Positions 52,177 through 60,222 of a stretch of DNA of 64,000 bases are shown piece by piece. The notes beneath the pieces were generated by a model, which had not been told where the DNA came from, did not search any database, and saw nothing but the letters and a program-made list of their open reading frames with translations. Within the stretch, counting starts at the first letter, position 1, and every line of letters starts with the position of its first letter. The DNA comes from Mesorhizobium sp. M1C.F.Ca.ET.210.01.1.1 (GTDB lineage Bacteria > Pseudomonadota > Alphaproteobacteria > Rhizobiales > Rhizobiaceae): positions 1 through 64,000 of the forward strand of contig NZ_SRUU01000008.1 of NCBI RefSeq assembly GCF_004791585.1, written 5' to 3'. Made by a program: the position numbers and the translations under genes.

Positions 52177-53343
52177 ATGAAGGGGAACGTCTCCAGCGCT
52201 CCCCTTCCCCACCTTACGCCGCGAAAAGTCGAGGTCGGCATGCTAAGCGACGCCAAGACCAGATCAATCGTCATCCAGTGTGCCCTTGTGGCCCTGGTTG
52301 CAGCTTTCCCCGCTCTGCTCGTCAGCACGACGTTCGCCAATCTGCGGGCACGCGGCATTCCGATCGGCTTCGATTTCCTGAGAATGCCGTCCAGGATTGT
52401 CATCTCCGAAGCGATCCTAACCTACAAATCGCGCGACCCTTACTACTGGGCGATCGTGGTAGGGCTCGCCAACACGGTCTTCATCTCGGCCCTCGTGATC
52501 GTCTCTTCGTCGGTGCTCGGCCTAATTCTCGGGATCGCCCGGCTGAGCAGCAATCCGCTCGCGGCGGGCACGTGCCGCGTGTGGGTGGAGGTGGCACGCA
52601 ATTCGCCGCCAATCGTGCTTTTGATCTTTCTCTACTCGCTGTGGTGGAAGGTGCTGCCTCCGGTCGGCGAGGCGCTCAATCCCCTGCCCGGGGTTTATAT
52701 CTCCATGCGCGGCCTCGAGGTGCCGGCCTTGAGTGTGGACATTGCAAGCCAGGGGTTGTTCCTCCTCGTCATTGCCCTGTTGCTGGCGGCCGTGGGCTGG
52801 GCGCCGGGCCGGCGAGGATGGCTGCCGCCGCTGGTCCTGGCGATAGGCGCGGTAGGGCTTTGGCTCGCGGAGGCAAAGTTCACCGTCGACTGGCCGGCCT
52901 TCACAGGCTCGAACTTCACCAGCGGCAAGGAACTGACGCCCGAGCTCACCACCATCCTCATCGGGCTGACGATCTACACCACTGGCTTCGTCGCCGAGAT
53001 CGTGCGCGGCGGCGTGCTTTCGGTCGGCCGCGGACAGTGGGATGCTGGCCAGTCGCTCGGTCTTTCCCGCGGCAAGATCCTGCGCCTGATCATCATTCCG
53101 CAGATGCTGCGGATCATCGTTCCGCCGCTCAACAGCCAGTACATCAACGTCGTCAAGAATTCGACGCTGGCGATCGCGGTCGGCTATCCCGACTTCCTTG
53201 CGGTGATGAACACTATCATCAGCAAGTCCAGCCACTCGATCGAGGGCGTTTTCATCATCCTCGGCGTCTACCTTGCCCTCAACCTGACCCTGTCGAGCGC
53301 GGCCAATTGGTACAACCGCCGCATCGCCATCGTGGAGCGCTGA
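52177..53343 (+). CDS. Amino acid ABC transporter permease (AapQ-like)
   Basis: A 388-residue inner-membrane permease of the HisMQ family. It has a long N-terminal region with an extra helix and a large loop, then the conserved EAA loop VRGGVLSVGRGQWDAGQSLG and LSRGKILRLIIIPQMLRIIV near the C-terminus. Size and organisation resemble AapQ. The ATG lies six bases after the binding-protein stop, so the genes are co-translated. Confidence 0.92.
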   Translation: MKGNVSSAPLPHLTPRKVEVGMLSDAKTRSIVIQCALVALVAAFPALLVSTTFANLRARGIPIGFDFLRMPSRIVISEAILTYKSRDPYYWAIVVGLANTVFISALVIVSSSVLGLILGIARLSSNPLAAGTCRVWVEVARNSPPIVLLIFLYSLWWKVLPPVGEALNPLPGVYISMRGLEVPALSVDIASQGLFLLVIALLLAAVGWAPGRRGWLPPLVLAIGAVGLWLAEAKFTVDWPAFTGSNFTSGKELTPELTTILIGLTIYTTGFVAEIVRGGVLSVGRGQWDAGQSLGLSRGKILRLIIIPQMLRIIVPPLNSQYINVVKNSTLAIAVGYPDFLAVMNTIISKSSHSIEGVFIILGVYLALNLTLSSAANWYNRRIAIVER

Positions 53344-53346
53344 ACC

Positions 53347-54438
53347 ATGAAGGCCCTGTCTCTGCCGCTACCAACCGAGCCCTTGCACGGCCAAATCCGC
53401 TTCGCCAAGCTGCAGCGGCCCGCCAGGCTGTTGTTCGGCACGCCGCTCAATGCCGCTCTGACGCTTTTGTTCGGCGCCTTGCTCGTCGTCACGGTGCCGC
53501 CGATGCTGCGCTGGCTGGTTATCGATGCCGTGCTGTTCGACCCCAATCCAAGCGCCTGCCGGGCGGCCAGCGGCGCCTGCTGGAGCTTCGTCTACGCCAA
53601 GTCCGGGCAGTTGCTGTTCGGCATCTATCCGTTCGACGAACGCTGGCGCCCCGCCATTGTGTGCCTGCTCATCCTGGCACTGCTCGGCTGGTCGGTGCGG
53701 CCTGCCAGTTGGGCACCGCGGTTGCTGGCGCTTTGGCTGGCAGCGCTGGCGCTGATCTTCTGGCTGATGGGCGGCGGCTTCGGCCTGCCCGAAGTTCCGA
53801 CGTCGTCCTGGGGCGGGCTGCCGGTGACGCTGATTCTCACCGTCGTCGCCATCGGCGTTGCCTTTCCCGCCGGCATCCTGCTGGCGCTGGCCAGGCGCTC
53901 GACCATGCCCGCCATACGCATCGGCGCCGTGGTGTTGATAGAATCAGTGCGCGGACTGCCGCTTCTGTCCATCCTGTTCGTGGCATCGATCATGATGCCG
54001 CTGTTCCTGCCTGAGGCCTTGCTGCCGGACAAGTTCGTGCGTGCGCTGGTAGCGCTCACCATCTTCGCCGCGGCCTATCTCGCCGAAGTCATCCGAGGCG
54101 GCCTGCAGGCCATCCCGAAGGGCCAATACGAAGCCGCTGCGGCGCTCGGCCTGCCCTTCTGGCGCACGCAGTACCTTGTCATCCTGCCTCAGGCGATCCG
54201 GGTGGCGATCCCCGCGCTCGCCAACACCATCATCGTCATGATCAAGAACACCAGCCTTGTCCTGGTGGTCGGCTTGTTCGACCTGATCAGTTCCGCCAAG
54301 GCGGCATTGGCGGACCCGGAATGGCCGTCCCCAGCTGCCGAGACCTTCCTGTTCATCGGCGCGATTTTCTTCGCGCTTTCTTTCTCCTTCGCCCGCTTCG
54401 CCGACTTCCTGGAACGGCGTGGCCCGGCCGCTCACTAG
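53347..54438 (+). CDS. Amino acid ABC transporter permease (AapM-like)
   Basis: A 363-residue HisMQ-family permease. The EAA loop is IRGGLQAIPKGQYEAAAALG, followed by LPFWRTQYLVILPQAIRVAI. The N-terminus contains an extracytoplasmic loop with two cysteines (CRAASGACW), as in AapM proteins. It begins three bases after the previous gene and ends ten bases before the ATPase gene. Confidence 0.92.
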   Translation: MKALSLPLPTEPLHGQIRFAKLQRPARLLFGTPLNAALTLLFGALLVVTVPPMLRWLVIDAVLFDPNPSACRAASGACWSFVYAKSGQLLFGIYPFDERWRPAIVCLLILALLGWSVRPASWAPRLLALWLAALALIFWLMGGGFGLPEVPTSSWGGLPVTLILTVVAIGVAFPAGILLALARRSTMPAIRIGAVVLIESVRGLPLLSILFVASIMMPLFLPEALLPDKFVRALVALTIFAAAYLAEVIRGGLQAIPKGQYEAAAALGLPFWRTQYLVILPQAIRVAIPALANTIIVMIKNTSLVLVVGLFDLISSAKAALADPEWPSPAAETFLFIGAIFFALSFSFARFADFLERRGPAAH

Positions 54439-54448
54439 GAACGCCGCG

Positions 54449-55230
54449 ATGCAATCATCCGCCCTCAAGCGCCTTTCACCCATACCTGATCGGATCGACC
54501 CGCCCGCAATCGAAATCACAGGCATGAACAAATGGTACGGGGCTTTTCATGTGCTGAAGGATATCAATCTGACCGTCCTTCGCGGCGAAACGCTGGTGAT
54601 CTGCGGGCCTTCGGGCTCGGGCAAGTCGACGATGATCCGCTGCATCAACCGATTGGAGGAGCATCAGCAAGTACAGATCGTCGTCGACGGCGTCGAACTC
54701 GCAAGCGATCTGAAGAAGATCGACGTCATCCGGCCGCGACATTGGCATGGTGTTCCAGCACTTCAACCTGTTCCTGCACCTGACCATTCTCGAAAACCTG
54801 ACGCTGGCACCGGTTTGGGTGCGCAGGATCCGGCGCGCGGAAGCCGAGCAGATCGCCATGCATTTTCTGGAGCGGGTCAAGATCCCGGACCAGGCGCACA
54901 AATATCCCGGACAGCTGTCTGGCGGACAGCAGCAGCGCGTCGCCATCGCGCGCCCTCTGCATGAGCCCGAAGATTATGCTGTTCGACGAGCCGACCTCCG
55001 CGCTGGACCCGGAAATGGTCAAGGAGGTGCTCGACACCATGGTCGCGCTGGCCGAGGACGGCATGACGATGCTGTGCGTGACCCATGAGATGGGGTTTGC
55101 CCGCCAGGTCGCCGATCGCGTCGTTTTCATGGACCAGGGCGAGATCGTCGAGATGAACAAGCCGACCGAATTCTTCTCGCATCCGCGCCACCAGCGCAGC
55201 AAGCTGTTCCTTGCCCAGATCCTGAACTAG
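54449..55230 (+). pseudogene. Amino acid ABC transporter ATPase (AapP-like) broken by two indels
   Basis: The gene should encode an ATPase of about 260 residues, but it is spread over three frames. Frame one (54449-about 54733) has the N-terminus and Walker A GPSGSGKST up to LKKIDVI. An extra base near 54731-54736 moves the next part, RDIGMVFQHFNLFLHLTILE to [13 protein letters not shown] (about 54735-54953), to another frame. A missing GC pair in the GCGCGC run near 54948-54953 moves the rest, [20 protein letters not shown] to the stop at 55230, to a third. Uncorrected, translation ends at 54964. Every motif of an intact AapP is present, so this is a very recent decay or a sequence error. 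Confidence 0.85.
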
Positions 55231-55498
55231 CCGTCTCATTCCGCCGCCCCTTTGCCCGGCGAGACGTACGAAGTCAAAAATGCAATCTGGTTCTCGTCAC
55301 AGCGCCGCGATCCCGGAAGCGGAAGCCACCGGGCCATAATCGTTTCCCAAACGATGCAGCCGGGTCAAATGCGATCCCAAAAGCGAAGGCCGTCCACCAT
55401 CGGAAGCACGGGTCTGTGAATTCTATCACAGACGCATTGACGCATCGGCCTAGCTTGCAGTGTGCGTTTCCTGCAGCGGTGAAGGGAGGAGTCCTCCG
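55231..55498. promoter_or_regulatory. Intergenic region with a perfect CRP-type site upstream of the DUF1127 gene
   Basis: TCTGTGA (55413-55419) and TCACAGA (55426-55432) flank six bases, giving TGTGA-N6-TCACA (55415-55430), the textbook CRP/FNR-family operator. It lies 69 bp before the DUF1127 ATG. The rest of the stretch, including 55231-55400, shows no gene. Confidence 0.65.
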
Positions 55499-55711
55499 AT
55501 GCTTGTGAACCTTCCTATGCTTGTGAACCTTCCTCTTGTAGCAGTTGGTCCCCTTGTCGATTGGCGCCGTCGCCGGGCCGATCAGAAGGCGCAATTGAAG
55601 GCAACAGACGAACTGAGCGAGTCACCGGACGACTTGCTCAGCGACATCGGGATTTCCCGTGACGACATCGAGACAACGCGCTGGCGGCCCAGCCGGCGGG
55701 TGGTGGGCTAA
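55499..55711 (+). CDS. DUF1127 (YjiS-like) small protein
   Basis: A 70-residue Arg-rich protein whose C-terminal half SPDDLLSDIGISRDDIETTR is the DUF1127 signature; small proteins of this family bind RNA or affect metabolism in other rhizobia. The N-terminus is odd. An 18-bp tandem duplication (55499-55516 and 55517-55534) makes the protein begin MLVNLP-MLVNLP. GGAGGAG precedes the first ATG, so both copies are probably translated; the second ATG is also usable. Confidence 0.8.
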   Translation: MLVNLPMLVNLPLVAVGPLVDWRRRRADQKAQLKATDELSESPDDLLSDIGISRDDIETTRWRPSRRVVG

Positions 55712-55712
55712 C

Positions 55713-55743
55713 AAAAAAGGCCCGCCACCTGAGGCAGCGGGCC
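55713..55743 (-). terminator. Rho-independent terminator (minus strand)
   Basis: GGCCCGC (55719-55725) and GCGGGCC (55737-55743) form a 7-bp GC stem with an 11-base loop. On the minus strand it is followed by six T residues (55713-55718). It serves the histidine kinase operon or a short RNA from 55744-55900. Confidence 0.8.
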
Positions 55744-55900
55744 AAAATTGCCTGCCCCCAGCCGAAGACCGGCCCTGGACTGTAAGGCCAGGATTGCACG
55801 CCGGCTCCTACGACTGACCAGATGCCGGCTGCGGAGATCAAGAAGGTCAAGTGACCAGCACCGGCCGGCATCTGAAACAGGTGAGTTAGCTGACGCTCCA

Positions 55901-57148
55901 CTAAGCGACCGCTCCAAACACCACCGTCTGCACCAACCCTCCCCCCGGCCTATTTTCCAGCCGGATCGTTCCCCCATAGCGCTCGATGATCTCCCTCGCG
56001 ATGGCCAGCCCCAGTCCCGCGCCCGGGATGAACTGTGTGCGCGCCGGATCGACCCGGAAGAACGGCTCGAAAGCCTTGTTCAGCAGGTCCGGCGGAATGC
56101 CGGGGCCGCGATCGGCGATGGTGAGCACGGCCTGGCCGCCCTGCCCCGTGAGCGCAACGATGCAGCCCTTGCCGTGGGTGGCGGCGTTGACGATCAGGTT
56201 GCGCAGCGCGCGGCGCAGGCCGAGCGCGCCGGCTTTCACCGAGACATGGTCCAGATGGTCGATCGATACCGCATGGCCGAGCGCCGTCATCTCGGTCTTG
56301 ATGTCGCGGATCAGCCGGTCCAGTTCCACCGCCTCCACCGCATCCTGGTTCACCTCCTCGCGCACAAGCCTAATGGCGCTGTCGGCGATGCGGTCGAGCT
56401 CGTCGAGGTCGCTCAGCCATTTCTCGCGGTCCTCGTCGAGGAATTCGGCCCGGAGCCGCATCCGAGTCATCGGCGTCCTGAGGTCATGGCCGGCGGCCGC
56501 GACCAGGCGCATGCGGCTTTCCATGGCCGTCTTCAGCCTTGCCGATAGCGCGTTGAGCGCATGCGCGGTGGCCCTGACCTCGGCCGAGCCTTCTTCCGGA
56601 ACCGTCGCCAGCACACCGTCCGAGCCGATCTTGCCGACCGCGGCCTCCAGCATTTCCAGCGGCCGCACGAGCACGCCCGTGAAGTAGATCGAAACGGCGG
56701 TGGCGCCGGCTACGATCAGCGCCATCCAGCCCGCCAGCCCATACCAGACATCGCGCGGCGGTCCGAAATCGGGGACATCGACGATCATCCAGGTATGGTC
56801 GGGCAACTGTACCGAAGCTATCATGCCGGGCCGGCCGGCATTGCGGCTGACGACCGCCGAAACATCGAGGCCGTTTTGGTGCAATATCTCGTTCAGCACC
56901 AGCGTGTGTTTGCGATCCTCGAATCCGGGCGCCGGATTGTCGCTCACGGTGACGGGCGCATCGCCGGCTTGTCGTGCGTGACCGGGAACCAGTTGCACCA
57001 TGTACTGGATCTGGCGGGCGAGCGGGCCCATGATCAGCTCAGGCGACGGCCCGCCGAGCACTTTCACGGCGACAAATGTTGCCAGGCCGACCACGCCGAC
57101 GATCGAAACGACAAGAAGGATGATCAGCCTCCGTCGCAGTGACGTCAT
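55901..57148 (-). CDS. Two-component sensor histidine kinase
   Basis: A 415-residue membrane kinase. Transmembrane helices lie at about 8-30 and 138-160, enclosing a periplasmic sensor of about 105 residues. HAMP-like (163-215) and HisKA domains follow, the latter with phosphorylation site His221 in AAAGHDLRTPMTRM. The ATPase N box is NLIVNAATHG and the G boxes are DRGPGIP and GAGLGLAI. The ATG at 57148 overlaps the response regulator stop by four bases. It ends far from the next gene, with a terminator at 55713-55743. Confidence 0.93.
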   Translation of the reverse strand: MTSLRRRLIILLVVSIVGVVGLATFVAVKVLGGPSPELIMGPLARQIQYMVQLVPGHARQAGDAPVTVSDNPAPGFEDRKHTLVLNEILHQNGLDVSAVVSRNAGRPGMIASVQLPDHTWMIVDVPDFGPPRDVWYGLAGWMALIVAGATAVSIYFTGVLVRPLEMLEAAVGKIGSDGVLATVPEEGSAEVRATAHALNALSARLKTAMESRMRLVAAAGHDLRTPMTRMRLRAEFLDEDREKWLSDLDELDRIADSAIRLVREEVNQDAVEAVELDRLIRDIKTEMTALGHAVSIDHLDHVSVKAGALGLRRALRNLIVNAATHGKGCIVALTGQGGQAVLTIADRGPGIPPDLLNKAFEPFFRVDPARTQFIPGAGLGLAIAREIIERYGGTIRLENRPGGGLVQTVVFGAVA

Positions 57149-57870
57149 GGCTCGACATCCACGGTTTCGACGCGCGCGGTGAACTGATAGCCGCCATTGC
57201 GCACGGTCTTGAACAGCGAGCCTTCGCCGGCCTCGGCGAATTTCCGCCGCAGCCGGCTCATCAGCACGTCGACGGAGCGTTCGAGCGGGTCGCGCTCGCG
57301 CCCTTGCGTCAGGTCGAGCAACTGGTCGCGCGACAAGAGCCGCCCCGGCCGGTCGAGAAAGACCTGCAACAGGTCGAACTCCGCGCCGGTGAGATCGACG
57401 ATCTCGCCTTCGGTATCCACCACCTTGCGCGTGTCGGGTTCCAGGCGGTAGCCGGCGAAATGGTAGACGCGCACCTTGGGCGGCGTGGCTTCTTCCGGCG
57501 CGGAACGCCTGAGCACGGCGCGGATGCGCGCCGAGAGTTCGCGAGGATTGAACGGCTTGCCGAGATAGTCGTCGGCGCCGAGTTCCAGCCCGATGATGCG
57601 GTCGACATCTTCCTTGAGCGCGGTGAGCAGGATGACCGGTATATGCGGTTTGCGGTCGCGCAGGCTGCGGCAGATGTCGAGCCCGGAGCCGTCCGGCAGC
57701 ATGACATCGAGCACGATGAGGTCGAACTGGCCGGCGCCGAGCTTCTGCTCGCACTCGCGCCGGTCTGCCGCCACGGAGACCCTGAAGCCCTGCCCGTCGA
57801 GATAGCGCCCGAGCAGCGTCCTGATCTCGCGATCGTCGTCGACGACAAGGATGTGGGGTTGCGCCTGCAT
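57145..57870 (-). CDS. OmpR-family response regulator
   Basis: A 241-residue regulator. The receiver domain has acidic residues Asp11/12 and the phosphoacceptor Asp55 in LIVLDVMLPDG. The C-terminal winged helix (about 145-236) ends SVDVLMSRLRRKFAEAGEGS then FKTVRNGGYQF. The ATG at 57870 gives MQAQPHILVVDDDREI. It lies upstream of its cognate kinase and divergent from a Spy-like gene, with phased repeats between that could be its binding sites. Confidence 0.94.
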   Translation of the reverse strand: MQAQPHILVVDDDREIRTLLGRYLDGQGFRVSVAADRRECEQKLGAGQFDLIVLDVMLPDGSGLDICRSLRDRKPHIPVILLTALKEDVDRIIGLELGADDYLGKPFNPRELSARIRAVLRRSAPEEATPPKVRVYHFAGYRLEPDTRKVVDTEGEIVDLTGAEFDLLQVFLDRPGRLLSRDQLLDLTQGRERDPLERSVDVLMSRLRRKFAEAGEGSLFKTVRNGGYQFTARVETVDVEP

Positions 57871-57900
57871 GTCTGCCCGATTTGCCCTTTCGCTCCCGGA

Positions 57901-57999
57901 TAATAGGGAGTGGGGATTATAGGGAGTGCCGCCGGCAAGCGGCATGGAAAATTGCAACAGAGTGTTTCCGCGGGGATGACGGAAACACTCGGAAACAAA
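57901..57999. promoter_or_regulatory. Phased repeats in the regulator/Spy-like divergent promoter region
   Basis: CGGAAACACT (57980-57989) and CGGAAACAAA (57990-57999) are head-to-tail repeats one helical turn apart, and AGTGTTTCCG (57961-57970) is a perfect inverted copy. TAATAGGGAGTG (57901-57912) and TTATAGGGAGTG (57917-57928) form a second direct-repeat pair. Ten-base tandem half-sites fit OmpR-family binding. Confidence 0.6.
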
Positions 58000-58099
58000 T
58001 CTCCTTTTTGCGGAAAACTTCGGCAACGCACCGAAGCGAAGCGGCAAAAGACGCTTCCTATCCTCCTGCCATCGCAAGCATGAAGGAAAGGATTACGTC

Positions 58100-58795
58100 A
58101 TGCGAAGCAGACTTTTGGCGCTCGGCCTGTTCTCTGTCGCGGCCATTCATCCCGTTCTGGCTGCCCAGCCCGAGCCCGGCGCGCCGGGTGACGAGCCGCC
58201 GGCAATCGGCCGACAGGACGATGCCAGCCCGGGCCCGATGCCTTGGCCCGGCCCACATGGGCCGATGCGGCACGGGCCGATGCCGCACGGGCAGGAAGGC
58301 TTCGGCTTCCGCCGCATGGGACCGCCGCCGCCGGAAATGCTTGCCGCCCGGCTTTCGGCGCTCGAAACCCGCATCGGCATCCGCTCCGAGCAGCTCGATG
58401 CCTGGCGCGACTATACCAGCGCGCTGCAGGCGGTGCTGGCGCCGCCGCGCTTCGACCACGGCCCGGGCGCACCGGGGGAACCCGGTGGTCCTGATGCAGG
58501 CGGGCCGGGTACTCCCGGCGGACCCGACCAGGCGAAGCGCGATCCCTTCGCCTTCCAGGAACGACTGGCCGACGAAGTCACCAAACGCGCTGCTTCGGCC
58601 GCGAAGCTCAAGGACGCCATTGCCGTGCTGCGCAGCAAGCTGACGCCCGAACAGCTCGAACTCCTCGCTTCGGCGGATCGGCCGCACGGCCCGCCCCCCG
58701 GTCCATGGGGCAATCCGCCGGATGACGCAGCCGGCCCCGGAGGTCCGCACGGGCAGCTCCAGCCATCCCAACCCCGGAATGACGAGCAACTCTGA
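58100..58795 (+). CDS. Spy/CpxP-like periplasmic protein, Pro/Gly/His-rich
   Basis: A 231-residue secreted protein (signal peptide about 1-21, cleaved near VLAAQ). It has two helical segments (about 79-113 and 150-190) containing the LTxxQ-type motif LTPEQLELL, separated by Pro/Gly-rich linkers ([19 protein letters not shown]) and His-containing repeats ([12 protein letters not shown]). LTxxQ proteins are periplasmic chaperones and metal/stress sensors. It is divergent from the two-component system, suggesting the regulator controls it. A strong terminator follows at 58804-58849. Confidence 0.72.
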   Translation: MRSRLLALGLFSVAAIHPVLAAQPEPGAPGDEPPAIGRQDDASPGPMPWPGPHGPMRHGPMPHGQEGFGFRRMGPPPPEMLAARLSALETRIGIRSEQLDAWRDYTSALQAVLAPPRFDHGPGAPGEPGGPDAGGPGTPGGPDQAKRDPFAFQERLADEVTKRAASAAKLKDAIAVLRSKLTPEQLELLASADRPHGPPPGPWGNPPDDAAGPGGPHGQLQPSQPRNDEQL

Positions 58796-58803
58796 CCGGC
58801 TGC

Positions 58804-58849
58804 CCGGCCGGCCCGTTGACCCACCCGTTCGCGGGCCGGCCGGTTCTTT
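58804..58849 (+). terminator. Rho-independent terminator after the Spy-like gene
   Basis: CCGGCCGGCCCG (58804-58815) pairs perfectly with CGGGCCGGCCGG (58832-58843), a 12-bp stem with a 16-base loop, followed by TTCTTT. Confidence 0.8.
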
Positions 58850-59076
58850 CCGAATGGCGATGCTCGGCGGCCGCATCTGCGTCGAGCGCATGGAGACCAG
58901 TATGTGGGAAGCCCTGATGATGTTGCGGCTGATCGCATCCGTTGCGCCCGACTTCTCCGTCGGACGGCGTGCCTCGCAGCCAATCTTTGCGGCGCAGACC
59001 ATCGAAGGCGCAATCAGGCTGACCTTCGAGGGGTATCGTCTGTCGCTGCCAATCCCGACTTTGAACACCCCAAACC
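58850..59076. other. Spacer before the efflux operon, with a doubtful small frame
   Basis: An 80-codon plus-strand frame (58854-59096) overlaps the adaptor start by 20 bp and has codon use near that of genes, but no ribosome site or family match; I do not call it. The promoter of the RND operon should lie here. Confidence 0.35.
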
Positions 59077-60222
59077 ATGGCCAGAAAATTGCGTAAAAGA
59101 CATCTTCTCCTGCTCGCGCTGCTGGTCGCAGTTGCCGCCGTCGCCGCGCTCAAGGCCTATGGTCGCGCCACGCCCGAGCCGGCCGCGCAGGCACCAGCTA
59201 GGGCCGCCACGCTGACCGTTTCCGTGGAGACGGTCGGGTCGCGGGCGGTCACCTCTTCGGTTAGCGCCACCGGCACAATCTCGGCCTGGCAGGAAGCAAC
59301 GATCGGCGCGGAAGAAAGCAGCCTGCGCCTGACCGCCGTCCTGGTGAAGGAAGGCGATCATGTGAAGGCGGGCGATGTCGTCGCCCGGTTGGACGACTCG
59401 CTGCTCAAGGCCCAGCTCGCCGAGCAGAAGGCTGCCGTCGCGCAGGCGCAGGCGACGCTGGACTCCGCGCTGTCGGCTGCCGCTCGCGCCGACAAGCTGC
59501 TCGCCAGCCACGCCGTCAGCGCCGAAACCGCCGAGGAGAAGGCGACCGCCGTCAAGACCGGCAAGGCCGGGGTCGAACAGGCCGAGGCGGCCACCGAGCG
59601 GCTACAGGCCCAACTCGACCGGACGACCATTCGCGCGCCGTTCGACGGCATCGTCTCCAGCAAGCCGGCCGTGGCGGGTTCCATCGTCCAGGCCGGCACC
59701 GAGCTGATGAAGATCGTCCGCGACGGCAGGCTGGAGGTCGGCGTTCTTGTTCCCGAAAAGGATCTGGCGGCAATCTCGGTCGGCCAGACCACCACCATCG
59801 TCGACGCCTCCGGCCGTACCTTCTCCGGCAGCGTCTCCTCGATCGCCGAAACGGTCAATTCGACCACGCGCCTTGCCACCGTCTATGTCGGGATCGGCGA
59901 AGGCTCGGGGCTGAAGCCCGGCATGTTCGCTCGCGTCGCTATCGAGACCGCGGCGTCCCGACAGCTCACCGTCGCCGAGGCTGCCCTGGTCTGGCATGGC
60001 GGCAAGCCGGCCGTCTTTGTCGTCGACGACAAAGACAAGGTCAGCGCGCGCTCCGTGGTGACCGGCGCGCGCCAGAACGGCCGCGTTGCGATCGAAAGCG
60101 GGTTGTCGGAAGGCGACCATGTCGTCGTCGCCGGCGCCGGCTTCCTCAACGACGGCAACCTGGTGCGCGTCGCCGCCATTGAAGCGAAAGTCGACAACGC
60201 CGCGACGGAGTCGGCGCAATGA
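59077..60222 (+). CDS. RND efflux periplasmic adaptor (membrane fusion protein)
   Basis: A 381-residue adaptor with an N-terminal membrane anchor (about 8-26). It has the split lipoyl domain (RLTAVLVKEGDHVKAGDVVA, later RTTIRAPFDGIVSSKPAVAG), a helical hairpin between (about 105-175) and C-terminal beta-barrel regions. It would link the inner-membrane pump to the outer-membrane factor. Its stop overlaps the pump ATG (ATGA). No specific regulator lies beside it other than the upstream two-component system. Confidence 0.94.
   Translation: MARKLRKRHLLLLALLVAVAAVAALKAYGRATPEPAAQAPARAATLTVSVETVGSRAVTSSVSATGTISAWQEATIGAEESSLRLTAVLVKEGDHVKAGDVVARLDDSLLKAQLAEQKAAVAQAQATLDSALSAAARADKLLASHAVSAETAEEKATAVKTGKAGVEQAEAATERLQAQLDRTTIRAPFDGIVSSKPAVAGSIVQAGTELMKIVRDGRLEVGVLVPEKDLAAISVGQTTTIVDASGRTFSGSVSSIAETVNSTTRLATVYVGIGEGSGLKPGMFARVAIETAASRQLTVAEAALVWHGGKPAVFVVDDKDKVSARSVVTGARQNGRVAIESGLSEGDHVVVAGAGFLNDGNLVRVAAIEAKVDNAATESAQ

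Noticed and set aside
48698..55230. tRNA-Glu as an integration site for the LysR-metC-ABC segment
   Set aside because: No integrase and no duplicated tRNA 3' end were seen downstream within the window.
55638..55901. 87-codon minus-strand frame after the histidine kinase
   Set aside because: It crosses the terminator hairpin and lies antisense to the DUF1127 gene; a short RNA is more likely than a protein.
58854..59096. 80-codon frame before the efflux adaptor
   Set aside because: Codon use is gene-like but there is no ribosome site or family match and it overlaps the adaptor start; left uncalled.
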